DNA of 11,158 nucleotides, from NCBI GenBank assembly GCA_003646875.1, contig QMLT01000032.1:1-11158 (forward strand). Direction: 5' to 3'. The DNA is from Deltaproteobacteria bacterium. GTDB lineage: Bacteria > Desulfobacterota > DSM-4660 > Desulfatiglandales > B25-G16. Below are positions 1 to 6,781 of this stretch, one piece after another (position 1 is the stretch's first letter; each line of letters begins with the position of its first letter). Both the position numbers and the translations under genes were made by a program. The notes under the pieces are model-generated. The model made no database searches. It saw nothing but the letters and a program-made list of their open reading frames with translations, and had not been told where the DNA came from.

Positions 1-48
1 CATACATGTCAATGTTTTTCTGGCAGGATAAATAGGAAGGGCTATTTC

Positions 49-207
49 TTAAATAATTCTAAAAAATCGTAAAATAAAAAAAAGGATTCCAACAACCAAA
101 CCAAACAAGGCACAGATCTGAGCAATGAAAAAAAGGTAAAACAACGTAACCTTAATGTTCTTATCCCGTTCATATGGCCTTTTTCTCTTTGTTATCCTGG
201 CAGTCAT
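49..207 (-). CDS. Candidate 52-aa single-pass membrane protein after the ATPase operon
   Basis: This is a short ORF that I do not recognise. The N-terminal 20 residues are strongly basic (TKRKRP, then ERDK and a further lysine). A continuous hydrophobic stretch of about 26 residues follows (roughly 21-46), with Arg near the C-terminus. This is the layout of a small inner-membrane protein with a cytoplasmic positive N-terminus. It lies 125 bp downstream of the D subunit on the same strand, so it could be the last cistron of the operon. Against it, the Shine-Dalgarno is weak (only ACGGA two bases before the ATG). The same frame is also open upstream to base 423 inside the D gene with no ATG, GTG or TTG, so part of the openness may be chance. 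An overlapping 43-codon ORF in another frame is also hydrophobic because the DNA is T-rich. No function is assigned. Confidence 0.4.
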   Translation of the reverse strand: MTARITKRKRPYERDKNIKVTLFYLFFIAQICALFGLVVGILFFILRFFRII

Positions 208-332
208 ATTCCGTGATAGGGTCAGAAGTTGCTTGTCAGTAGCCTTTAAGGCAATCTGAGAGTAAAAAATGCTTAAAGTTGTTTGGTTAAGGAATTGTAT
301 GGAGCAGGGAAGGGTTTCACGCTCCCAAAAGA

Positions 333-977
333 TTACTTTTTTCTTGCTTCGAGAGAGGCCTTGATCTTCTTTAATCGGAGGAAACTTTCTCTTTCTATCT
401 CTTCCATTCTCATTTCTATATGCTTAATCGTAGCTTTGAGCCTGGGAATAACAATATATTCTAATGCGTTTACCCTTCTTTTTGTCTTTTCTACCTCTTC
501 GGCAATTCTCCTGACCGATTCTTCTACCTCGGCCAGTTTCACGATTGATCCAATAGACTCCTCAAAATTCCTGGCGGCATCATCAAGTTTCGCATTTGTA
601 CTTAAAAAGCCATAGCCTCTTTCATGTACCCTCCGAATTAAATTATCTACTTTCATAACAGGGACTGAGACACCCATTATATTTTTCGTCATAAAATCTA
701 AGTTGATATCTCTTAGCGTTATCCCGCTGATCTGTTCTAAATCCCGCGATCCTAACAAAACTTCAGCCATTAAAAGATTATAAAAGGCAACCTTTAGGTT
801 TTCCTCCACCCTCTTTCGTGCGTCCTTATATTCCTTAATTACTATCATGAACTCAGAAATTAATGCATCTCTCTTTTCCTTTAAAAGTCTGTGCCCTTTG
901 TCAGCCAGCTTTACCCTCCTTCTGAGCTTTAATAACTCCATCCTTGTGGGCTTAACATTTTGTAGAATATCCGCCAT
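333..977 (-). CDS. atpD: V/A-type ATPase subunit D (central rotor axle)
   Basis: Subunit D is the long coiled-coil axle that turns inside the A3B3 head and, with F and C, passes torque to the K ring. The 214-residue length is normal for the family. The N-terminal hallmark NVKPTRMELLKLRRR (residues 7-21) and the C-terminal RRVNALEYIVIPRL (167-180) are both clear. They are the two helices of the antiparallel coiled coil, with a less regular middle near 75-130. The ATG at 977 is chosen because the conserved N-terminus starts there. AAGGA abuts the ATG directly, so the ribosome site is poorly spaced, and a GAG ten bases upstream is the alternative. D is the last ATPase gene, 35 bp after B, and that gap holds a short tandem repeat. 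No clear terminator follows. Confidence 0.97.
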   Translation of the reverse strand: MADILQNVKPTRMELLKLRRRVKLADKGHRLLKEKRDALISEFMIVIKEYKDARKRVEENLKVAFYNLLMAEVLLGSRDLEQISGITLRDINLDFMTKNIMGVSVPVMKVDNLIRRVHERGYGFLSTNAKLDDAARNFEESIGSIVKLAEVEESVRRIAEEVEKTKRRVNALEYIVIPRLKATIKHIEMRMEEIERESFLRLKKIKASLEARKK

Positions 978-996
978 TCCTTCGTTGCTCGCTATT

Positions 997-1014
997 AATT
1001 GCTAATTGCTAATT
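997..1014. repeat. Short tandem repeat across the B stop codon
   Basis: The 7-base unit AATTGCT occurs two and a half times in a row on the plus strand, with an imperfect further copy to its left. The array overlaps the stop codon of subunit B at 1013-1015 and fills most of the 35-bp B-D gap. It may be a slippage product. No regulatory role can be shown. Confidence 0.75.
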
Positions 1015-2413
1015 AAGACCCTTTTTTATAATATTGTTTAACGTATTTTTCATCTATCCTTTTGAGCTCCCCCTCTGGAAGTGTTGAGAGAAGTTCCCAT
1101 CCTAGATTAAGTGTTTGCTCAATAGTTCTATTCTCATCCGCTCCCTGTTTGACAAACCTCTCTTCAAAGATGTCGGCAAATTTTAAATTGAGGCGATCCC
1201 TTTCGCTCAATGCCTCCTCTCCTACAACTGCGACAAGACTCCTCACGTCCCTTCCTTCAGCATAGCCGGAATAACATTGGTCAGACACCCCTAAATGATC
1301 CGCCCGTGTCCTGCCTTCCCCAATCCCTTCATTCATGAGCCTCGAGAGGCTGGGGAGAACATCTACGGGAGGGTAGATTCCCTTTCTGTGCAACTCACGA
1401 GAGAGGACAAATTGTCCCTCGGTTATATAGCCAGTCAGATCTGGCACTGGATGTGTTATATCATCATCTGGCATAGAGAGTATTGGCATCTGTGTGATAG
1501 AGCCTTTTCTTCCTATAATTCTTCCGGCCCTCTCGTAATGGCTTGCCAAATCGGTATACATATAACCTGGATACCCTCTTCTTCCAGGAACCTCTTCTCG
1601 CGCCGATGAAATCTCCCTCAAGGCTTCACAGTAATTGGTCATATCAGTGAGAATAACCAATACATGCGTGTCGTAATTAAAGGCCAAAAACTCCGCTGCT
1701 GTAAGGGCCATTCTTGGTGTAATAATCCTCTCAATGGCCGGGTCATCTGCCAAATTGATAAAAGAGACAATCCTCTCCACTGCCCCAGTGGATTCAAAGC
1801 TATTCATAAAAAAATTTGCCTCTTCATGGGTTATTCCCATAGCAGCAAAGATTACAGAGAATGGTTCCTCTGAACCCAAAACGGTAGCCTGTCTTGCTAT
1901 TTGTGCAGCAAGTTCATTATGGGGTAATCCAGCGCCTGAAAATATCGGAAGTTTTTGTCCTCTCACTAAGGTATTCATACCATCAATGGTGGAAATACCG
2001 GTTTGGATAAATTCATTCGGGTATGCCCTTGCGGTTGGATTTATGGCCGCACCGGTGATTGGCAATCGAGCCTCTGGAATGATCTCTGGTCCGCCATCAA
2101 TCGGTCTTCCTAAACCATCAAAGGACCTTCCAAGGATTTCCTTAGATAGGGCTATCCTCATAATGTCCCCAGAAAACCTGACCTTTGTCTGATCTGTATC
2201 AAGCCCTCTTGCCCCTTCAAATACCTGAACGATGGCCAAATTCTCCTGTGACTCCAGGACTTGACCCATTCTACTGTCCCCCTCGGGTGTCCTTATATAT
2301 ACCACCTCTCCAAAGGCCACCTCTTCAACGCCTTCGACAATTATAAGGGGGCCTGCAACCTGGGTAACAGACCTGTACTCCCTCGATTTTATATCCTTAG
2401 CTTTTTCTTTCAT
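1013..2413 (-). CDS. atpB: V/A-type ATPase subunit B (non-catalytic head subunit)
   Basis: Subunit B alternates with A in the A3B3 hexamer and supplies residues to the catalytic site at the interface. The 466 residues match the family length. In place of a canonical P-loop it has the B-type sequence SGAGLPHNELAAQ (159-171), which separates it from A. The alpha/beta ATPase signature PPVDVLPSLS is at 348-357. Arg358, directly after it in the SLSRLM motif, corresponds to the arginine finger of the E. hirae and Thermus B subunits (family knowledge). The N-terminal beta-barrel domain is roughly residues 14-80. The ATG overlaps the A stop codon by 4 bp (ATGA), and GAGG lies eight bases upstream inside the end of A, so translation is probably coupled to A. 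Confidence 0.98.
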   Translation of the reverse strand: MKEKAKDIKSREYRSVTQVAGPLIIVEGVEEVAFGEVVYIRTPEGDSRMGQVLESQENLAIVQVFEGARGLDTDQTKVRFSGDIMRIALSKEILGRSFDGLGRPIDGGPEIIPEARLPITGAAINPTARAYPNEFIQTGISTIDGMNTLVRGQKLPIFSGAGLPHNELAAQIARQATVLGSEEPFSVIFAAMGITHEEANFFMNSFESTGAVERIVSFINLADDPAIERIITPRMALTAAEFLAFNYDTHVLVILTDMTNYCEALREISSAREEVPGRRGYPGYMYTDLASHYERAGRIIGRKGSITQMPILSMPDDDITHPVPDLTGYITEGQFVLSRELHRKGIYPPVDVLPSLSRLMNEGIGEGRTRADHLGVSDQCYSGYAEGRDVRSLVAVVGEEALSERDRLNLKFADIFEERFVKQGADENRTIEQTLNLGWELLSTLPEGELKRIDEKYVKQYYKKGS

Positions 2414-4179
2414 TGTTGATTCCTCAAAGATTCAAATTCAGTTTCAATGGACTCTATCAACTCCTCATATCTCTGTGGAAAATCCGGATTTGGCGTGTAC
2501 TTCATTCGAGCTATTTCATCCTTAACCTTTACGGCAGCTATCCTGCTCGCCATAATACCTGCTTCAATTGCCTTATTCACCTCTTGATAGAATTTCATAA
2601 TGACCTTAAGCATAAGAAACTGCTTCTCTTTAGAGCAATATGAATCTATTTCGTGGTATGCATGTTGTTGAAGATAATCTTCTCTAATCATTCTGGCTAC
2701 TTCTAAGAAGGCTCTATCTGATTCTGGTAACGCATCCTGACCAACCAGCTGCACAATCTCCTGTAACTCGGACTCCTTCTCAAGGAGAGCCATCATGGTT
2801 CCTCTAAGAATCTGGAATTCCTTGTCTATATTTTCATCATACCATTTCTTGACAAAATCCAGGTAGAGTGAATAACTCGTCAACCAGTTGATGGCAGGAA
2901 AATGTCTTCTGTCTGCCAGGTTTGTGTCTAATGCCCAGAAGGCGCTTACGACCCTCAAGGTATTTTGCGAAACCGGTTCAGAAAAATCACCTCCTGGCGG
3001 AGATACAGCCCCGATAATTGAAACCGATCCAGACCTCCTTTCTTTCCCTAATGTTATTACTCTCCCTGCCCTCTCATAGAAATCAGCGAGCCTTGTGCCC
3101 AGATAGGCTGGATAACCTTCCTCGCCTGGCATCTCCTCCAGTCTTCCTGAAATCTCTCTCAGCGCCTCAGCCCATCGTGAGGTTGAATCAGCCATCAGGG
3201 CTACATCATATCCCATATCCCTATAATACTCAGCAATTGTAACCCCTGTATAGATAGATGCCTCCCTGGCTGCCACTGGCATATTCGAGGTATTGGCAAT
3301 TAAGGTGGATCTTTCCATTAATTTCTCACCAGTGTTTGGATCATCCAATTCTGGGAAGGTCAGCAACACCTCTGTCATTTCATTCCCTCTTTCTCCACAG
3401 CCGACATAGACTACAACCTGGGAGTCAGCCCACTTTGCCAGCTGATGCTGGCTCACGGTTTTGCCAGTTCCAAAGCCCCCTGGAATTGCAGCTGTGCCAC
3501 CTTTGGCGATAGGAAAAAAGGTATCATAAATCCTCTGGCCAGTTAACAGCGGAACCTCGGGATCAAGTTTTTCTTTTAGGGGTCTCCCTATCCTTACCGG
3601 CCATTTTTGTTTCATCATCAATTCATGCTTGTTTCCATTCTCATCAAGAATCGCAATGATGTCATTAACGGTAAAACTCCCGCTTTTAATCTCCACCACC
3701 TTACCCTTTATTCCTGGTGGGACCATTACCTTGTGCAGTATAACCTTTGATTCCTGAACCTCCCCAACGTAGTCCCCTTCAACAAGCTCGTCGCCCTTTT
3801 TAACAAGGGGGTTGAAGTCCCATTTTTTTTCAGTGTCCAGGCTGGGAATGTCAATCCCTCTCGTTATATAATCCCCTGCCTGGTTTTTAATGCCAACCAG
3901 AGGCCGTTGTATACCATCATAGAAATTTGTAATAATTCCCGGACCAAGCTCCACTGAGACAGGGGCGCCAGTTCTCACGACCTCTTCTCCTGGTTTGAGC
4001 CCGGTGGTATCCTCATAAACCTGTACATACGCCAAATCCCCTATGAGCTTTATCGTCTCTCCCATGAGACCCTCCTGGCCAACCCTCACAACCTCGTACA
4101 TCTCGCAACCTCGTATATCTTTGGCTATTACAAGTGGGCCAGCAATGCTTTTAATCTTTCCTGTATTCTGATCTGCCAT
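2410..4179 (-). CDS. atpA: V/A-type ATPase subunit A (catalytic ATPase)
   Basis: This is the catalytic subunit of the rotary head, hydrolysing or making ATP at the A/B interface. At 589 residues it is full length. The Walker A motif GGFGTGKT is at 234-241 with Lys240 and Thr241. The catalytic glutamate is Glu263 in CGERGNE (261-267). Walker B ends at Asp331 (VALMADSTSRW). The alpha/beta signature PAINWLTSYS is at 428-437. The extra bulge domain (non-homologous region) that separates A subunits from F-type beta is at about 110-200. All key residues are present, so it should be active. It follows F by 12 bp, with AGAGGG four bases before the ATG, and runs into B with a 4-bp overlap. I see no intein or frameshift. 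Confidence 0.98.
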   Translation of the reverse strand: MADQNTGKIKSIAGPLVIAKDIRGCEMYEVVRVGQEGLMGETIKLIGDLAYVQVYEDTTGLKPGEEVVRTGAPVSVELGPGIITNFYDGIQRPLVGIKNQAGDYITRGIDIPSLDTEKKWDFNPLVKKGDELVEGDYVGEVQESKVILHKVMVPPGIKGKVVEIKSGSFTVNDIIAILDENGNKHELMMKQKWPVRIGRPLKEKLDPEVPLLTGQRIYDTFFPIAKGGTAAIPGGFGTGKTVSQHQLAKWADSQVVVYVGCGERGNEMTEVLLTFPELDDPNTGEKLMERSTLIANTSNMPVAAREASIYTGVTIAEYYRDMGYDVALMADSTSRWAEALREISGRLEEMPGEEGYPAYLGTRLADFYERAGRVITLGKERRSGSVSIIGAVSPPGGDFSEPVSQNTLRVVSAFWALDTNLADRRHFPAINWLTSYSLYLDFVKKWYDENIDKEFQILRGTMMALLEKESELQEIVQLVGQDALPESDRAFLEVARMIREDYLQQHAYHEIDSYCSKEKQFLMLKVIMKFYQEVNKAIEAGIMASRIAAVKVKDEIARMKYTPNPDFPQRYEELIESIETEFESLRNQQ

Positions 4180-4191
4180 AATTCCCTCTAT

Positions 4192-4518
4192 TCAAGCTAT
4201 TTCAAATCCCACAGTTCTTTTAATAAGTTCCCGCATAGGGTCGACCGCAGAGATCAAGGGGCCGCCGCTATCCGGAATCTGTAAAATTATCGGCATTATA
4301 CCTTTCCTGAATCTATTCGCCTCTTCTAATAAAACCCTGATTTTTGCGGCTATTTTTTCAGTAATCAATATCAAGGCAGTGCTATCCTCAAATAGATCCT
4401 TCAGTATCCCTCTAATATCTTCCTGCCTGCTATCCTCGATCAAGAATGTTTTTTTTATGCCTGCCAGTCTGAAACCATAAATTGTATGCCTATCTCCGAT
4501 CAGTGCAATTTCCATCAT
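4192..4518 (-). CDS. atpF: V/A-type ATPase subunit F (central stalk)
   Basis: Subunit F is a small Rossmann-like protein that binds subunit D in the rotor and in related enzymes modulates ATPase activity. The 108-residue length and the N-terminal pattern IALIGDRHTIYGFRLAGI (residues 4-21) are typical. A second conserved block follows near ALILITEKIA (48-57). It begins in a 4-bp overlap (ATGA) with the end of C. Two ATGs stand side by side. GAGG at the end of C lies only two bases before the first but five before the second, so the second ATG, giving 107 residues, may be the true start. The difference is one methionine. F carries no membrane segment. Confidence 0.96.
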   Translation of the reverse strand: MMEIALIGDRHTIYGFRLAGIKKTFLIEDSRQEDIRGILKDLFEDSTALILITEKIAAKIRVLLEEANRFRKGIMPIILQIPDSGGPLISAVDPMRELIKRTVGFEIA

Positions 4519-5555
4519 TTCCTCGCAAGCGCTTCCCTGATGTCTCGCCTATTCAGACCAACCTCGGTGCTCCTTACAACAGTCAAAAGATTTTTTACCT
4601 CTGTATCCTTTGATACAAGAAAACCTACGAGGGGGCCTGAGCCAAAGGGCTTTTTCTTTCTAATATCTTCTGCCTTTTTGAGCGCCAGATTATCGAGCGC
4701 CTGCTCAAAAACTAAAACAGAACCAGTTTGTTCATACTCCTGTTGAGCGCTCAATAGGGGTTCAAAATATATTGTGTCTTCCAAAAGCGGAATAAAGCCT
4801 GACAAATCCTCTTCGTCAAAAGCAGAAAACAATGCATTCAGGGCTGTGCAATCAGGGATTAAAAAGAGTTTAATATCTTCGAATAAAAGTCCATCATTTT
4901 TTGCCCTTAAAATAATTTTAAGGTTGTGCGTTTCAACACATACCCCTATAAACTCTCTGAATTCTTTAAGGCCTTTTAAGTTCAGGACTTTCTTCCACAA
5001 ATCCGCCCAGAAAATTCTATCTAATGAGGCCTCTAAAAAAAAGAGATTCTTGGTCTCATTATATCTACCCAGTCCATCTGTTAGCGATTGATAAGGGGTC
5101 TTTGCCAGGAGAGCAACAAAATCATCCATGCTTTCTGCATCGATGAGGGTCTTAAAAAAAGCAACGCCCAGTTCGCCTCCCTCAATAAAGGAATCCACTA
5201 TTTCATCTTTCTTTAAATCTCCATGTATTCCCCTCATCACGGTTCGCAAATTTATGACATCCCATTTCTTAAGGAGATATTCTTTTATTGGCCATGACCC
5301 TTTCGGAATAATTGTGGATATCTCCCTCCCTAAGGAGGAAAACTCTTTTAAAATAGACTTTTCCAGTTCTTTTGCATCATTAACTGCCGCCTCATTGAGG
5401 TAAGGAAAATAGTCTGTTCCCTCTAAAAGAGGGGCTATCTCTCCAGGCGATGTACATCCCCATAGATCTTCCCATCTCGATGCAGAAATAAACTTTCCCT
5501 CTTTTGCCATTATCTTTGCATTAACATAAAGGTATGAAAGGGTATCTCCAATCAT
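4515..5555 (-). CDS. atpC: V/A-type ATPase subunit C (rotor socket, homologue of eukaryotic d)
   Basis: Subunit C is the funnel-shaped, mostly helical protein that sits on the K ring and couples it to the D-F axle. The 346 residues fit the family (about 320-350). The sequence is soluble and rich in Leu, Glu and Lys helices. The family is weakly conserved, and the call rests on the N-terminal SYLYVNAKIMAKEGK pattern (residues 7-21), the length, and the fixed position between E and F. It starts in a 4-bp ATGA overlap with E, with GGGGA about six bases upstream, and ends in a 4-bp overlap with F. Coupled translation along E-C-F is therefore likely. No truncation or frameshift is evident. Confidence 0.95.
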   Translation of the reverse strand: MIGDTLSYLYVNAKIMAKEGKFISASRWEDLWGCTSPGEIAPLLEGTDYFPYLNEAAVNDAKELEKSILKEFSSLGREISTIIPKGSWPIKEYLLKKWDVINLRTVMRGIHGDLKKDEIVDSFIEGGELGVAFFKTLIDAESMDDFVALLAKTPYQSLTDGLGRYNETKNLFFLEASLDRIFWADLWKKVLNLKGLKEFREFIGVCVETHNLKIILRAKNDGLLFEDIKLFLIPDCTALNALFSAFDEEDLSGFIPLLEDTIYFEPLLSAQQEYEQTGSVLVFEQALDNLALKKAEDIRKKKPFGSGPLVGFLVSKDTEVKNLLTVVRSTEVGLNRRDIREALARK

Positions 5556-6202
5556 ATCTTGTCCCCAAATAGGATTTTGGCCACATCTACCCTTAAGTCC
5601 TCTTTAAGCCTGTTTAATTTGGTTTCAAGGGTGTTATCAACCTCCACATGGTTTTCCAAATCCCTCACAACTACACCTCCGAGGCACTGGATAGTATCTC
5701 CAGCTAAAGACAAAGAAATCTTTCTTCCTGCCCTTTTTTTGACAGATTCACGTGCTTCTTTCAACATCTCCTTGTTGAAGGTTTTGCTATCCCTTTGGTT
5801 AAAAACCAGCTCAAGCTTGTTTCCAGCAACAATTTCAGAGGCGGAGACAATCAGGCTAAACATGATATCCTTATATGTAAGGTTATCTCTTTTTCCCGTT
5901 TCAGCCAATTCTTCCAAGGCCTTTTTAGCCTCTTCAAATGAGGCGACAATTGCCTCTTCTTGAGCATCCATCCGCTTTCGTCTCACATTAATTCGAGCCT
6001 CGGCAATTATTTTTTGCCCTTCAAGAGAGGCAGCTCTTTTCCCGTTTGAAAGGACTCTCTCTGTGTCTCTCTTTGCTTTTTCCTGAGCAGCTTTTGTAAT
6101 TGTATCTGCCTTTTCTCGAGCCTTAAGAAGTGTCTCGGATATCTCCTTCTCCGCCTCAGCCTCTATATGGGATATTATCTTATCAACCCCTTTATCTGAC
6201 AT
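5552..6202 (-). CDS. atpE: V/A-type ATPase subunit E (peripheral stalk)
   Basis: Subunit E pairs with H to form the peripheral stalk that holds the A3B3 head against rotation. It has 216 residues. Residues 1 to about 100 are a highly charged, Ala/Glu/Lys-rich coiled coil. Residues 105-216 form the globular domain that contacts the head, with the conserved block GGVVVRDLENHVEVDNTLE at 175-193 and a typical LRVDVAKILFG end at 203-213. The start at 6202 is preceded by a full AGGAGG (6206-6211), spaced only three bases from the ATG. It follows K after the largest gap inside the ATPase genes (78 bp) and overlaps C by 4 bp. Confidence 0.96.
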   Translation of the reverse strand: MSDKGVDKIISHIEAEAEKEISETLLKAREKADTITKAAQEKAKRDTERVLSNGKRAASLEGQKIIAEARINVRRKRMDAQEEAIVASFEEAKKALEELAETGKRDNLTYKDIMFSLIVSASEIVAGNKLELVFNQRDSKTFNKEMLKEARESVKKRAGRKISLSLAGDTIQCLGGVVVRDLENHVEVDNTLETKLNRLKEDLRVDVAKILFGDKI

Positions 6203-6280
6203 AATCCTCCTTTTTTTCCCTAAAATAAGTGAGGAAGGGTGTCTTGTTACATATCGATACCGTTACGATCTTTTTTCGTC
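6203..6280. other. Intergenic gap between K and E
   Basis: This 78-bp spacer is the only sizeable break within the ATPase genes apart from the B-D gap. It contains the self-complementary octamer TATCGATA (6252-6259), two direct GTTAC copies sixteen bases apart (6246-6250 and 6262-6266), and the E Shine-Dalgarno. On the mRNA, GTGAG at the K stop could pair with CTCAC before the E ribosome site. No strong terminator with a U-tract is present. A processing or attenuation element that lets K be made in excess is possible but unproven. Confidence 0.35.
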
Positions 6281-6766
6281 TCACCCACCCATAATCTTGG
6301 TTCCAACAAAGATCAGGATAGCTACTAGGAGACCAAAAATAGCAAATGTCTCTGCCATGACAGCAAGGACAACTGCCTGACCAAAGGTTTCTGGCCTTTT
6401 GGCTACAGCGCCCATGCCACTGGCAGATATAGCGCCCTGTGCCACAGCCGTGATACTACTTAAACCAATCACAATTCCCCCTCCAAGCGCAGCATAACCC
6501 ATGCCAATAGAGATTTCCTTAACCGCTCCACCAAGTACACCGACACCGATGAGGATCAAAACTGCCCCTAAAAAACCATATATTCCCTGCGTTTGTGGTA
6601 GCGCCTGGAGAACTAAAACAGGTCCGAACTTTTTTGGGTCCTCTGATATAACACCTGCCCCTGCAACACCTGCCAAACCAACTCCGACACCGGCGCTAAT
6701 AGCAGCCACACCCATAGAGATAGCCGCGCCAATAATTGCCAATACTACTCCTGATGATAATTCCAT
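6281..6766 (-). CDS. atpK: V-type ATPase subunit K, fused double-hairpin rotor proteolipid, likely Na+ type
   Basis: Subunit K builds the rotating membrane ring that carries the coupling ion. The 161 residues form two tandem helical hairpins, about 5-77 and 88-157, with short polar loops at SEDPKKFG (41-48) and AKRPETFG (122-129). These similar loops reveal the internal duplication. Helix 4 carries the ion-binding Glu139 (MAETFAIFG). The equivalent place in helix 2 is LPQTQGIYG (56-64), with no carboxylate. Leu56, Thr59, Gln60, Gln110 and Glu139 line up by motif with the Na+ ligands of E. hirae NtpK, which are Leu61, Thr64, Gln65, Gln110 and Glu139 (recalled from the literature; alignment by eye). 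One carboxylate per four helices is the V-type pattern. A near-ideal ribosome site precedes the gene, fitting a multi-copy subunit. Confidence 0.97.
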   Translation of the reverse strand: MELSSGVVLAIIGAAISMGVAAISAGVGVGLAGVAGAGVISEDPKKFGPVLVLQALPQTQGIYGFLGAVLILIGVGVLGGAVKEISIGMGYAALGGGIVIGLSSITAVAQGAISASGMGAVAKRPETFGQAVVLAVMAETFAIFGLLVAILIFVGTKIMGG

Positions 6767-6771
6767 ATAAA

Positions 6772-6779
6772 CACCTCCC
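6772..6779 (-). promoter_or_regulatory. Strong Shine-Dalgarno of subunit K
   Basis: GGGAGGTG stands five bases before the K ATG. It is the longest anti-16S match at good spacing among the ATPase genes here. It sits in the 15-bp I-K gap, directly after the I stop codon, and would favour high synthesis of the ring subunit relative to I. Confidence 0.8.
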
Positions 6780-6781
6780 TT

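Noticed and set aside
1..12. Possible start codon (ATG on minus at 1-3 or 5-7) or TTGACA -35 box (7-12) of a next gene.
   Set aside because: The window ends there, so neither a reading frame nor a -10 box can be checked, and no ribosome site is seen.
242..252. GCCTT-T-AAGGC palindrome as an operator.
   Set aside because: It is only 5 bp per arm with a single-base loop, not placed at a promoter, and is easily due to chance.
301..325. GGAGC/GCTCC stem downstream of subunit D as a rho-independent terminator.
   Set aside because: The stem is only 5 bp with a loop of about 15 bases, and no U-tract follows in the direction of transcription.
1734..2192. Plus-strand open frame of about 150 codons opposite subunit B.
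   Set aside because: It lies wholly antisense to a strongly conserved gene and has no recognisable domain. It is a shadow of the codon pattern of B.
5559..5963. Plus-strand open frame of about 134 codons opposite subunit E.
   Set aside because: It is antisense to E, rich in Ser/Leu as expected from the complement of Lys/Glu/Ala codons, and has no supporting ribosome site or context.
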